DNA of 64,000 bases, taken from Ypsolopha sequella. Lineage: Eukaryota; Arthropoda; Insecta; Lepidoptera; Ypsolophidae. Of this stretch, positions 1 to 11,410 are shown one piece after another (positions within the stretch are counted from its first letter, which is position 1; every line of letters begins with the position of its first letter). The notes beneath the pieces are model-generated. The model was given only the letters and a program-made list of their open reading frames with translations, was not told where the DNA came from and ran no database searches. The DNA lies in NCBI GenBank assembly GCA_934047225.1, contig OW203986.1, forward strand, positions 18,975,221-19,039,220. The letters run 5' to 3'. The position numbers and the translations under genes were made by a program.

Positions 1-2
1 TA

Positions 3-43
3 CCTCAGAATAAGGAATACTAATAGAAGCCTGACTAAAATAA
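3..43 (+). repeat. left terminal inverted repeat of the P-like element
   Basis: It starts cctcagaataaggaatacta and runs to ctaaaataa. Its reverse complement is at 6254-6294 with two differences. Such repeats are where the transposase cuts. Confidence 0.85.
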
Positions 44-432
44 GAACTGGGCATTAGCCATTGTACTCATCTAACGTAAATTACTCCTGTGTACGAGAGT
101 GAATGAAACAGCGGACCGCACTTACTTTATATTTTTTCCTGGTGTGTCACTAGATTGGACCAAACAAATGTCAGATGGATGTAATTTGGATGTATTTTAA
201 AAATTATAATACCATAAAATTAAATATGTCTCATCATTGTATCGTTGTGTTGTAATATCGTTCGTTGCGTGCATCACATCTTGATTTGGTGGCATCGAAA
301 TGTCTAATGCATTTTGCGCAAGTTTATAGCTTCACCGAGAGAAATTAAATATTTTGGTGCTATTCCTCTCAAAATTCGTGTAAATGTGATTTATAATTGT
401 TTTTGTTGATTGTTTGTTAACATTGTAATAAA

Positions 433-3400
433 ATGTCTTGTGCGATTGAAGGCTGCAAATCGCATACAGGAAGAAAAGAAAATAGCCACGAAGCAATATC
501 ATTTCATCGGTGAGTTCTGATAGTTTCTATGTTAATAAGTTACAGGATCATACCTAAAACTCAGTCACAATAATAGTAGTTCTTGTAAATCATACTCGTG
601 TTTAATTCCACACCGATATTTGCCTGTTTTATTTAGATTTTCTGCCGACTATTAGAGGTTATTTTTTTCGCATAGTGATGTACTAAAGTCCGTGTGGCAA
701 ACTATCGAACATTGGTTCCCGCGGCAGCCGTGCATAAAGGATAATACCGCAGATTATTTGCAGCGCGAGTTAAAAGAAAAATAATGCCGAATAAATATCG
801 CAATATTTTTTTGTTACAGATTTCCAAAAAGGGAAGAACTAAAAAATGAATGGCTTACACGAATAAGTAGACCAAATTGGGCAATCAAAAAAACCAGTCA
901 TATTTGTTCGAAACATTTTACGCCGGATTCTTTTGGACCAAAGGAAAATTCGAAATGGAGACGGTTAAAAGCAGATGCTTTACCGACGTTACATTTACCA
1001 GATACAGACACATTGGTAACCTTTAAATAATTATGTATAATTGCATTATCAATCTTGTTTGTAGGTACGTGCTTGTACTTTACTGTAGTATATTAACTCG
1101 ATAATTTTTCAATTTTAGTCACAAGAACCAGTACCTATGGATGTCTGTGGTGTAGAAAATAATTCCACCAACAAAGTGTCCAATGGCATATTAACGGAGT
1201 CACATACAAACATTGATGTTCAAAGAAACTTGGTAATTGTACATCCCACCAAAAACATACTAAACGTGAAAAAGGGGCTGAGTTGAGTACAAAGGCTGTA
1301 ACCTTTAAATAATTATGTATAAATGAATTGCATTATCAATCTTGTTTGTAAGTACGTGCTTGTACTTTACTGTAGTATATTAACTCGATAATTTTTCAAT
1401 TTTAGTCACAAGAACCAGTACCTATGGATGTCTGTGGTGTAGAAAATAATTCCACCAACAAAGTGTCCAATGGCATATTAACGGAGTCACATACAAACAT
1501 TGATGTTCAAAGAAACTTGGTAAGTGTACATCCCACCAAAAACATACTAAACGTGAAAAAGGGGCTGAGTTGAGTACAAAGGCTGTAACCTTTAAATAAT
1601 TATGTATAAATTAATTGCATTATCAATCTTGTTTGTAAGTACGTGCTTGTACTATACTATAGTATATTAACTCGATAATTTTTCAATTTTAGGCAAGAGT
1701 ACCAGTACTTATGGATGTCTGTGGTGTAGAAAATAATTCCACCAACACATTGTCCAATGGCATATTAACGGAGTCACGTACAAACATTGATGTTCAAAAA
1801 AACTTGGTAAGTGTATATCCTACCAAAAACATACTAAACGTGAAAAAGGGGCTGAGTTAATTACAAAGGCTTCGCCGAAAAAATAATTGCGATAAAATGT
1901 TGTGCCGAGGTTTATGGAGGTTGCTTCACTCATAATTGAAAATATACAACATTCTTCAATTGTCCTAAAATAAAGGTTATTAGGGTCCTTATTACTGTAT
2001 ATGTAGAACTTGGCAAGTAAGTTTCCACAGCTTATGTTTAAACATTTACATCATACATGCAAATATATGACTTTAAAAACTTGCCAATTTCTATATATTC
2101 AGTAGCAAGGACTATAACAAACTTTCTTTTAAAACAATTAAAGAACGTTGTACATTATCACATTCTGAGTTATGACTGAAGCTTATCTCCATAAACATCG
2201 GCACCCAATTTGTCCTCGATTATTTTTTCAGCGCAGCTGAAAATTCTGCACTGCCTTTGTTCTTAACTCGGCCCCTTTCTTACAATTTATGTTTTTGGTG
2301 AGATATCATTGATTTTTTAAAGTTGTTTTTAAATATAGGCAGCAACAATAACTCAGGGGTAGAAAGCTGGCCACTCAATCTTGACATCCGGGTTCGATCC
2401 CCGATCAGGCAGGCACCACTGAGTTATTGGATTTTATGTGCATAGTATATAATATTTTGTACTACCTAATATTTACTACTCGCTGAACGATGAAGGAAAA
2501 CATTGTAAGGAAATCTGTATCTGTGACCGTAAAAAAAAAACATTTCAATTTCAATTTCGCAGTTCACATCCGGGAACACCTCCAACACCCCCTCAGGGGT
2601 TCATGTCGTGACGATATATATACAATCTATAAGGTGAAATTTAATCAACCGCCCGAATTTATAGTTATTTAAAAAATTTAAATAATTTCTGTGAAAGAAA
2701 ATTGTCTGTCTCCAATATTTAAAGTACTTTCACTCCAAGGCACATTAAGATGGGATGGCCTGTATATATTTTTTATTTTCAGGTAATGGTACCAGTAGCT
2801 ATGATGGATGTATGTGATATAGAATCATCAGCTCAGTCTTTGGAGCATCAGGAGCCAATATCCAGTATAACACAAGGATGTAACACAGCTGCAGGGCCTG
2901 CAAGCAATCAACATGAAAAAAAAATATCAAGATTACAGAAAGAACTAGAAAGAGTCAGAAACCTTTCCCAGCGACGCCTTCGCAAAATAAATACTCTAAC
3001 AAAGCGGCTTTCACGTCTAAAGAAAAAAAATGCGGATTTGTACACTCTATTAATGGATAGGCTGAAACAAGAAAATATTGAAGCTGAATATTTAACAATG
3101 TTGGAAAGTATAAACAAAAATGACATAATTAAGAGATTCTTACAAAAACAATTAGGTGAAACGTTAACCAGGGAGTACAGCCAGGAAATAAAAAAGTTCG
3201 CTGTAACACTGCATTTCTTGTCGCCAAAATCATACACATTTATACGAGAGGAACTTCAAGATGTTCTGCCACATCCAAAAACTATTTGTGCTTGGTATAA
3301 GGGAGTTGGTTGCAATCCCGGATTTACATCAGAAGCTTTTGAAGCCATTAAAATACGAGTACAGCAAAACCCCGAACACACCCTTTATTGTGCGTTAGCT

Positions 3401-5191
3401 ATTGACGAAATGGCTATTAGAAAATTAATCGAATGGGACAGCCATAACCAACATTATTATGGTTTCGTAAATGTTGGTTGCGAATTAGATTCAGATTCCT
3501 TACCCGTAGCTACACAAGCTTTCACTTTCATGGTCACGTGTTTAAATGACACTTGGAAAATTCCAGTTGGTTATTTTTTAATAAAATCCATCACATCTGA
3601 GCAGAAAGCAGCACTGGTACATCAGTGTATACAATTACTTCAGGAATCTGGTATTTCTGTGATGTCATTGACATTCGACGGGGCAGCATCAAATATTGCA
3701 ATGTGCAGTAATTTGGGCTGTGACGTGTCTGCAGGATCAGTATCGTTCCACTGTGCTGAGTCTGAGTCAGAGATATGTTTATGGCCAGATCCTTGCCATA
3801 ATATAAAGTTGGTCCGTAATGCATTCGCAGATAAAAAAACTTTGGTAGATTATGATAACAACATCATATCGTGGACATTAATAGAAAAGCTTCTTAAGTT
3901 ACAAGAAACTGAGGGTCTTCATCTTGGTAACAAACTGAAAAGAGAACACGTCAACTTCGTGCAACAAAAAATTAAGGTCCGCCTTGCGACACAACTTTTT
4001 AGCTTCTCAGTCGCTGATGCATTGCGCTATTGTAAAAAAAAAGACATTCCCGGGTTTGAAAACTGCGAAGGCACAATAACGTTTATAAGAATCTTCAACA
4101 ATCTTTTTGACATCTTAAATAGCCGAAATATGCTAGCTAAAGGATGGAAAAGGGCACTAGCATCATCTAACATCGAGGAAACAAAGGTATTCTTTGAAGC
4201 TGCAGAAAGCTATATCAGGAATTTAAAAATGGTAGACGGCACGTACTTAATAGATTCAAATCGGAAAACAGGTTTTAACGGTTTCTTGGTGTGCATGAAA
4301 TCATTATTAAAAATTTACCACAATACTGTAGACAAGAAAAATCTACAGTACCTCTGCTCATACAAAATGTCGCAAGATCATATAGAACTATTTTTTGGAG
4401 CGATAAGAGCAAAGTGTGGATTTAATAATAATCCCTCTGCTAAGACTTTTCAAGCTGCCTACAAGAGGCTATTAGTCCACGCTCAATTTAAAGACGGATC
4501 TAGTGGCAATTGCATTCCGCTTGAAAAGATCAGTATCCTGAATTACCACCCTAAAAATCCAGTTCATGCTATTAACCAGAGTAGTGGAAATGTATGCCTT
4601 GTACGTGATACTGAAACCTCGGAATCTGCAACAGTATCGTTGTCTCATGTTGATTTGGATCACGATTACGTTCCATCTTCGACTTCACTTAGCGAATATA
4701 CATCAGATGTTGTTCATTACATGGCCGGCTTTATTGTCAGAAAACTGAAGAAATCTTTGAAGTGTGAAACTTGCATTGAAAGTCTTTGCGATAGTGCGAA
4801 CAATTTAGTGAGAGTGACATTAATATCTATTAAAGACAGGGGCGGTCTTATAATGCCATCAAAAGATGTTTTTAAAATATGTGAAGTCACGGAGAAAATT
4901 GTTAGAGAACAAAAAAGTACAGCTACCGGGGAACGTTTAGGGCGACGGAAAAATATTTTGTTTATCATAAATAAGGTTTGCGGTACATTCATACAAACAA
5001 GTGTTTTTGAAAGTCTTATTATTCACTCGCTTGAACAAAATTTTGACGATAATCACAGAATCTTATTGATTAAAGCGATATGCCAGTTATATCTAACAGC
5101 ACGGATCCATCACATTACAAAACAGACGTGTGTGTCTCATGATAAAATAAGAAGCCATCTAACGAAAACTATTTTATTTAAAGGACAATAA
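433..5191 (+). CDS. THAP9/P-element-type transposase, six predicted exons
   Basis: Predicted join is 433-509, 820-1015, 1119-1232, 1406-1519, 1693-1806, 2783-5191 (stop at 5189). All junctions are GT/AG and in frame, giving about 1007 aa; the human relative THAP9 is about 900. Residues 1-83 form a THAP zinc finger: C3, C8, C55, H58 with P28, W37, F59 and P81 in place. Three copies of a 38-residue linker follow (92-205). A Leu/Lys/Arg-rich coiled coil (about 250-295) would allow dimers. The RNase H-like core shows AIDEMAI (D413), LTFDGAASN (D504), WPDPCHNIKL and QDHIELFFG (E740), all typical of P transposases. ATG 433 is chosen because it starts MSCAIEGCKS, as THAP domains do. The long 3' exon also opens upstream to 2750, but those 11 codons are intronic. 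Confidence 0.8.
1016..1855 (+). repeat. 287-bp tandem triplication carrying one exon per unit
   Basis: Exons at 1119, 1406 and 1693 are each 114 bp and spaced exactly 287 bp apart. The intron sequence is duplicated too: units begin gtaacctttaaataattatg at 1016, 1298 and 1585, with a 5-bp indel in the first. Units 1 and 2 are nearly identical in the exon, while unit 3 carries several substitutions. The first unit's donor is gtaatt, the later two gtaagt. Confidence 0.9.
1813..2315. repeat. large foldback element in the last transposase intron
   Basis: The left arm (about 1813-2035) and right arm (about 2085-2315) are imperfect reverse complements of roughly 220 bp. Anchors are ccaaaaacat/atgtttttgg, aaaggggctgagtt/aactcggcccctt, gccgaaaaaataat/attattttttcagc and cttggcaagt/acttgccaa. 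The left tip is shared with the intron part of the 287-bp tandem unit. It could be a non-autonomous foldback or an inverted duplication of intron DNA. Confidence 0.65.
2338..2640 (+). mobile_element. tRNA-derived SINE
   Basis: A tRNA-like head has the B box ggttcgatccc near 2393. It is followed by the lepidopteran SINE block cgctgaacgatgaaggaaaacat and a tail aacacctccaacaccccctc ending in gtcgtgacgatatata. The same tail occurs near 17826-17866 and 51860-51895, and reversed near 53290. It sits in sense in the intron just upstream of the long transposase exon. Confidence 0.7.
2632..2672 (+). repeat. end fragment of the CAAGGTGA foldback family
   Basis: The segment aaggtgaaatttaatcaacc followed by gcccgaattt matches the arm tip of the elements at 17913, 47561 and 63343. 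Only one arm is present, directly at the SINE tail. Confidence 0.55.
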
Positions 5192-5388
5192 ATACGTACA
5201 AAGTACACATATGACAATAGTTATACTGAGAAAAATGTCATGAATGTTAGTATCTATTACAATTTTGAAGTGCATACTATGTTCGCAAATCGTTCTGAAA
5301 GGCCTGTTCAGAACTTGTACGTTACTTCCGTGATCGACTTCACGAAGAAATTCCGCAGATTAAGGCATTTTCGTACTTAGTGGTTGAC

Positions 5389-5394
5389 AATAAA
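5389..5394 (+). terminator. possible polyadenylation signal of the transposase
   Basis: AATAAA lies about 200 bp after the transposase stop, within the element. The sequence hexamer is the only evidence. Confidence 0.35.
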
Positions 5395-6064
5395 AGTACT
5401 TTGACAGGGTAGTTCTATCGTGAAATGAATTTTGGGAATGCTTATTGACTTGAACTGCGCATAATTTGATTTCTTATTACAGGTTATTAGGTATTTTAAT
5501 CGTTCATTGTTTGTTATTATTCAAGATAAGTTGATGTTTATTTGATAGAAATAATGAAAAAAAATTAAATTACCTCTGTAGTGATTGCGCTGTCATCGCT
5601 CATCATTATTACGAATCCTATAAGTCTATGATTATTATGATTTCTATTGTTGCGATTAATTCCTTCCTCCTTGATTGAACAAAGACGCGACATCAACTTA
5701 AAAAGTATCCACTTAAATAGTTTACGGTTGTATCCCTGATACAAGCTACAGCATTTTTTGTACTAGAAACAAGCACAATTTTGGACTTAACTTATGTACC
5801 TACCTGCCTACGATATAGTAATTTGTACTTAATAAAAAATATTATGCTAAACGAAATATATCCTTTTATTAATTCCTTATTTACATATAACATGTGTCCC
5901 ACTGGGGTAGACAGAGACCACTTTGCTATTAATTCTCTTGGCCTCCTTCCAAAGCAAGAGGATGTCACCAGAAAGGTCGGTGCCTCCTGCATTCTCTTTT
6001 TTTTTTCACACTTTAATACGATATAATGTGTGGTAAGCAGATTGGTCGTGGTTAATTTCGATTT

Positions 6065-6104
6065 GGTTTATTTATCGTAGTCTTTTGACTACGATAAATA
6101 AACC
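6065..6104. repeat. perfect 18-bp inverted repeat, tttt loop
   Basis: Arms ggtttatttatcgtagtc and gactacgataaataaacc flank a 4-base loop, about 150 bp inside the right end of the P-like element. It could form a hairpin or cruciform or act as a subterminal transposase site; nothing decides between these. Confidence 0.8.
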
Positions 6105-6253
6105 AAGTCTTTTGATCGACATTGTTACATCACTAGCAAAGCAACGAACTAGTGACAACCTACCTAATTAAGAAAAAACTAATACATATCCATCTCTCTC
6201 TAACGCACTAGAATGTCGTAAGAAAATCAAGGATAGTTGTCTTTCTCCGCGTA

Positions 6254-6294
6254 TTATTTTAGCCAGGTTTCTATTAGTATTCCTTATTCTGAGG
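6254..6294 (-). repeat. right terminal inverted repeat of the P-like element
   Basis: It ends tagtattccttattctgagg and mirrors 3-43 over 41 bases. The following host bases are atactact. Confidence 0.85.
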
Positions 6295-7218
6295 ATACTA
6301 CTCTTATCTATGCTCGTAAGGTGGGCGAAGTGATTGGACGTGTGCATGTTGTTCATTTTTATGTAACCTCCCTTTCTAACACAGTGATCTTTTTTTCCAC
6401 CTCTCGCCCCGCTGGCAGCTTAAAACTCCATGCCAGCCAATACCATGAAAAATTCAAACTCTATATTTTGCACAGCCAGACGGAAGCCGGACTATGTAGA
6501 ATTATTTATTTTCGATAACAATAGATTTACAATAGATTTCGGGCACGATCTTTCCTACTGCCACTTTATAATGACTTATTAATATTTGAGACCCTATTTA
6601 AGAACTGACAGGCTAAGCAACAGCCTTTATAATTATAAGACGTTACAATCAACAACTCTACGAAGTTCAGTCACGCATACGGCCGCTCTTACCAGGTAAT
6701 TCTTGCACGATCATATGCAAAGCGCTCAAATAATGTTTACTATCCGACCAATATGAGTACAGATATTAATAAAATATTCATAGAATATGGCAGCATTAAT
6801 GTGAAACAGTGAACTGCAACATTCATCTGTACTAGTTAACGCCACATCGACAAAATTGTCAACCAATTGGGATGCGAGAGTGAAAAGTTACATCCAATTA
6901 ATAGAAATCGATGAGGCGCGAACTTTGCCGTGTGGTTGCCGCTATTGATTTTATTTTTATGCATATGCTGATGAGGCTGATGAAATATTAAAAATAGTTA
7001 TATTTATAGTAACACGCCTTTAAAACCGTATATATTGCACTACAGACTCGGTATTCAAACTTTTTCAAATTCCATCCAAATTTGAAATCATCCCAGATCA
7101 ATAAAAATAATTTTTGTAAGTAATAAAAGGAAAGCAATAAATATTTGGTATGGCAATAGTACATTGTTCACCGAGAAAAGAAAGGGGAATCGCACTTTCT
7201 CCCGAGTGATACATAGTG
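6295..7218. other. no recognisable feature
   Basis: AT-rich DNA flanking the P-like element. No convincing coding frame, RNA gene or repeat was seen. Confidence 0.5.
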
Positions 7219-7622
7219 CTTTATACTACACCTGCGAGGAAATAGTATAATTTTACTTTTAATCAAGATACAATAAGAGAAACCGACTGACTCGCGTGCG
7301 ATTGTCACTTTTTATTTCCTTCTTATTTTTTTATTATGTGCAGGAAAAGCAAGTGGCCAGTATCATTTTTCGAGTTTTATGTACGAGTTTGCAAAATAAT
7401 ACTGGAGACTTGGCCACCTGCTCATTCTTTATGTTATTTAAAAACAAAAAACAGCACGTTAACAATGGATTTGCATATACTTTTTCTGCCCGCTCAAGCA
7501 CGTTAACAATGAATTTTCATACACTTTTTCCGCCCGCATATTTGTATGACAGTAATGACGTATTTTCTGCATCGTTTTCAACAAAGAAAGAAGGTACTTT
7601 CCGAGCAGGTGTAGTATAAAAG
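7219..7622. mobile_element. non-autonomous TIR element (MITE), about 400 bp
   Basis: Ends are tttatactacacctgc (7220-7235) and its exact complement gcaggtgtagtataaa (7605-7620). Inside is a second inverted pair, gtggccagtat near 7353 against atactgg...ttggccac near 7401, and an imperfect direct repeat of about 43 bp (acgttaacaatg, near 7457 and 7500). No transposase is visible and no target duplication is obvious. Confidence 0.55.
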
Positions 7623-7963
7623 AAATATCAAACTTGACTGAATGCGCTTTTTGTAGAATATATGTGATGTGATATTGAACAATAAAGCGTGAAACAAAAA
7701 CAAACCACATCCTTTTATTGCAACTCTCGCAACTACATCCGCTAGCTAGAGGAATTGTACTAATTGTTGTTTTAGATCCCTAATCAAATTTCGTGTTTTT
7801 TTTTTCACCTCTTGTTGCCGGACTATTTGCAGTGCAAATACTTAAAGCTATCGATAATTTTGTAGATATATTTTAGCTACCTATGGTATTATCACTATTT
7901 ATTATATAAAATTGAAAAGCTAGAAAGAGACAGAATCCACGTGAAAGAGTGAGATGACGCTCT

Positions 7964-10094
7964 ACGCTAGTATATGGCTAGCCGATCAAGGTCTTCCTGG
8001 ATTTTGAAACAGTCTTCGATAGATCTTATTTGCTTGTAGATTTTGAGGTCATCAGCGTACAAAAGTATGTCGGTGTTACGGAAACAAGCCCCTATATCGT
8101 TTATAAAGATGACAAACAGTAAGGGTCCCAAAATAGAGCCTTGAGGTACACCTGAACTAACACGCGAATAGGATGAAATGTGTCCGTTCAAAATTACCGC
8201 CTGGTTTCTTGAGCGCAAGTAAGAGGAAAACCACCTTAATAGGTTACCCTTAATGCCATTGTAATAGAGCTTTTGAAGTAGTTATTTATGATCTACTTTA
8301 TCAAATGCCTTACGAAAATCTGTTTAGACAGAATCAACGGGTACACTTTTATCCATGGATTGAAAAAGAAAATTACTGTAAATTAAAAGATTAGTTGCCG
8401 TGGATTTTGCCTTTACAAAACCATGTTGCCTAGTGTCTAGTATGAGCTCAATAAATGGGTAAATTTTATCGTGAACCAACCTTTCGAAAACTTTGGGTAT
8501 GATGGAGAGAAGACAAATTGCGCGGTAATGTTCTGCATCATCTTTGGCACCAGACTTGTGTATAGGTGTCACAAATGTCTCTTTCCAACTAGCTGGAATT
8601 ATACGAGTACCATCTTTGAAGCTTCTATTAAAAAGAATAGTAAGAGGTATTCGTATGGTAGAGGCCGTGTACATGAGGAAGATAAGACTTATTTTATCAG
8701 GACCCGCACCCTTATCACATACTAATTGCAGTAAGGCTTTCTCTACTTCGAATTCAGAGAAATAAAGATCACAGATTGAATTAGTTGAAGCTGGGTTCCC
8801 AGGAAAGTCAGAAAAATCTAAATCGTAGGAGTCAGGACTACATGGCTCATAGACCGAAGAGAAGTATTGAGAGAAAAGTTGGCATACGTCTGAGGGGTTC
8901 TCAGAAACGTTACCCCGGTACTTCATTTTGGAAGGATAGCCAGTGTTGGTCTTTTTTAAGGAAGAAGTATATTTCCAAAAGTGCTTTATGTTGTTTTTTG
9001 GTGGAGTCCTCAACATTTCTAATATACGAGTTCCAGCAGTCGCTGAGAAGTACTTTAACTTGTGAACGAATGGATGAATAGCGTTGATAGTCAGCATGTC
9101 CAGCATATTTTTTCCATCTGAGCCAAGCCTTTTCTTTACGACGCAATTCTTTTATTAATTTGTGGGAGAACCATACGGGATAGCGAGCAGATTTGATTTT
9201 CACTAAGGGTACCTCGTCTTTTATTATATCGTAGATGACATTATAGAAACGAACGACTGCCTCCTTAATTGGAAAACCATGTAGCTCAGCCATCCAATCA
9301 AATGAGGATATTTTTTATTTATGTTTGAGTAATTAGCTTTATAATAATTGTACTTTGGTAATGTTGAGCTGGATAGTGTTTCGCTAGATGGTACTTGTGT
9401 AGAAGTATCGATGCAGCAAGGAGGATGATGGCGATCAGGGGGCAGGAGAGGTGAGTCAGATAATAACACGCTACATGGTGTGTTGCATAGCACAAGGTCT
9501 AGAGTATGGTTATTACAATTCAGGAGTCTATTGTAATGAGATAAGTCAAGAAATTTCATTAAAGTGTCTAAAAATAGTACCACGATTGTCATCTGAGTAA
9601 TTCCACAAAGTATCCGGTAAATTATAGTCACCAACAAGGAATACTGTCCAGTCGGGGATCTCAGCTGTTGTTGTATAGAGTTTGTTGAAATGGCTCTGGT
9701 ATTTTTCTTTATTTGATTGTCCCGGTATATAACAAGCATTCAACATAAAACCGTCTGTACCTAGAGGAAAGAGTAGAACAATCTCCTCCACTACTGGAGA
9801 TTCCCAGTCCATACGACGAATTACTTTGATATTTTTTTTCACCGCGACTAGAACCCCTCCACCATCCTTTTTGTGTGAGGTAAGTTGTGTTCTATCACAT
9901 CTGTAAACCGAGTATTTATCGCCAATAGCCTCAGCATCAAAGACACCGTCTTGGAGCCAAGTTTCTGTCAGTATTATGAGATCGAAATCATTGCATAAGA
10001 TGCTCAAACGTAGGGCTGCTAATTTAGTCCTAGTACCGCCACAGTTTTGGTAGTATATATTTAGACCGTGATTGAACATCAAATTGAACATCAA
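7964..10094 (-). pseudogene. decayed LINE: endonuclease plus reverse transcriptase
   Basis: Read on the minus strand, 10094 to about 9600 encodes an APE-type endonuclease (IYYQNCGGTRTKL, ILTETWL, DGGGVLVAV, FLVGDYNLPD). The frame then shifts near 9650, 9260 and 9000. The reverse transcriptase follows with FVTPIHKSGAKDDAEHYRAI, QHGFVKAKSTATNL, TDFRKAFDKVDH, GVPQGSILGPLLFVIFINDI and YADDLKIY. In-frame stops precede TDFRKAFDK and follow KVDHK, and the copy ends just after YADD, so it is dead. The endonuclease opening and RT blocks resemble the LINE at 54.2-58.2 kb, so both belong to one jockey/CR1-like group; I do not name the clade. Confidence 0.8.
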
Positions 10095-10235
10095 ATTATT
10101 TTTTCCAAATAATTGATTTTATACTAATTAATTAATTCTAGAGAATATCTCTTAGATACGTCACTCACAACCATCTCCTCACTATGATTCAAGGGTTCCA
10201 TTTTTTTTATTATTATTAATAATTATTATATTTTC

Positions 10236-10264
10236 AACGCGGGCAGAGCCGCGAGCACATCTAA
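10236..10264 (+). mobile_element. Helitron 3' end fragment
   Basis: The segment acgcgggcagagccgcgagc then acatctaa has the GC-rich hairpin followed by CTRR that ends lepidopteran Helitrons; compare 15175-15203. No matching 5' end is nearby. Confidence 0.4.
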
Positions 10265-10519
10265 TTCATATATAAGTATAGTTTTAATCACGGGCGCCTA
10301 GTGTATCTACCTACATTACTAAACTAAAATAATTATTTGTCGGTATGGCATGTTATACTACCGCAGAATTGTTTGACTATAACATTTGCCAGCTTACTTA
10401 TCTAAGTGATTTATTTAATTATAATTCTTTCTAGACATTGTTTAAATGTATAATTCAAATAATTTATTTATAAATAGATAAATTACTGTTTTTGTCGTTT
10501 GTAATTTGACGAGTAAATT

Positions 10520-10777
10520 TTAAATTAGTATAAAAAAATGCAAATGTGTATTTTCAGCATTTTCTTTGGATTTTAGTACAAAGAACCTTTCAAATAACGC
10601 ATTTGGTTGTTTAAAAAGCTCTTTATACCTCGCAGTAGACAAAAACCTGTCACCAGATGCTATTTCGTAAAGTAAATATTTATGAGAGGTGCGTGTTTTT
10701 CTCACACGTCCGCCAGATAAGCTCCTTGATCTTGAAGACATAACCTCCCTCGGATTCGTTTCCAAGTTCACAAACAT
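10520..10777 (-). CDS. small open frame, not recognised
   Basis: An 85-codon frame with a basic, Ser/Arg-rich start (SSRSRSLSGGRVRKTRTSHK) and a middle containing YLLYEIASGDRFLSTARYK. I do not recognise it and see no splice sites, TIRs or related copy in the window. It may be a relic exon or chance. Confidence 0.15.
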   Translation of the reverse strand: MFVNLETNPREVMSSRSRSLSGGRVRKTRTSHKYLLYEIASGDRFLSTARYKELFKQPNALFERFFVLKSKENAENTHLHFFILI

Positions 10778-11144
10778 GACAAAACCTAGTATTTACCCTT
10801 TATTTTCCTACGTAAAATTTTGTTTATTTGGGTAAAGGTACGTGAGAAGATTTTCTGGTTCTAGATCCAATGCAAAACTGAGTAAGTTTCAGAAATTGTT
10901 TAGATATCTGTTTTTGTTAGTAATAAAATAAAGTGGGTATAAGCATTTTTGTGTACTTATTTTAAAAGATTTTAAAGTGTCTTGCTTTATGGTCACATAC
11001 TAGTAGTGTTTTGTCGGAACATTATTTTAATTTATTGTAAATAATTTTTAATCAAATTTCGTGCAGTTTTTTCATTTTTATTTCAGGCAGAGTTTACATC
11101 CATCTTTTATACCTAATAATTATCATTTATTATTATTTTCATAT
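10778..11144. other. no recognisable feature
   Basis: AT-rich sequence without coding or repeat signals that I can support. Confidence 0.4.
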
Positions 11145-11410
11145 ATAAGTTGACATGCATACCGGAGCCAAATTCATACGGAAGACTCGGTAAGTTCTCA
11201 TGCAGTATCAAGGTTTGATGATATTTTTACAAACGCAAGCGCAGCTCCGAGTCTACTACTACGGGAAGTCATCATTTTATTTTGCGAAATTAGCAATAAT
11301 TCTGTGTTATTTATTGATCCGTCATACTGATCACTTACCAAGCCTCCAGTCAGAGAGGTAGAATACACATAGATCGATGCCTCCAGTATGAATTTGGCTG
11401 TATAAATAAA
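11145..11410. mobile_element. CAAGGTGA-family foldback (degenerate copy)
   Basis: The left arm gagccaaattcatacggaag then actcggtaagt is mirrored on the right by cttaccaagcctccag and cctccagtatgaatttggct. These arm sequences recur at 17913-18159, 59568-59800 and 63343-63572. The outermost termini are unclear here. Confidence 0.6.

Larger units (their letters stand above)
3..6294 (+). mobile_element. P-like DNA transposon, apparently full length
   Basis: The block is bounded by 41-bp terminal inverted repeats at 3-43 and 6254-6294, identical by eye except for two bases. It contains a spliced THAP9/P-type transposase that reads without a stop. P elements use a DDE/RNase H-like transposase with an N-terminal THAP zinc finger, and this layout matches. 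Other repeats have entered it: a foldback (about 1813-2315) and a SINE (about 2338-2640) in the last intron. The expected 8-bp target duplication cannot be checked because only two bases lie outside the left end. Intact ends plus an open transposase suggest an autonomous or recently active copy (inference). Confidence 0.8.

Noticed and set aside
2490..2672. 60-codon frame
   Set aside because: It lies entirely within the SINE body and an adjoining foldback fragment.
3..6302. 8-bp target duplication of the P-like element
   Set aside because: Only two bases precede the left end, and the right flank (atactact) cannot be compared.
7296..7619. 107-codon frame
   Set aside because: It is contained in a TIR element and driven by its internal direct repeat; no transposase motif.
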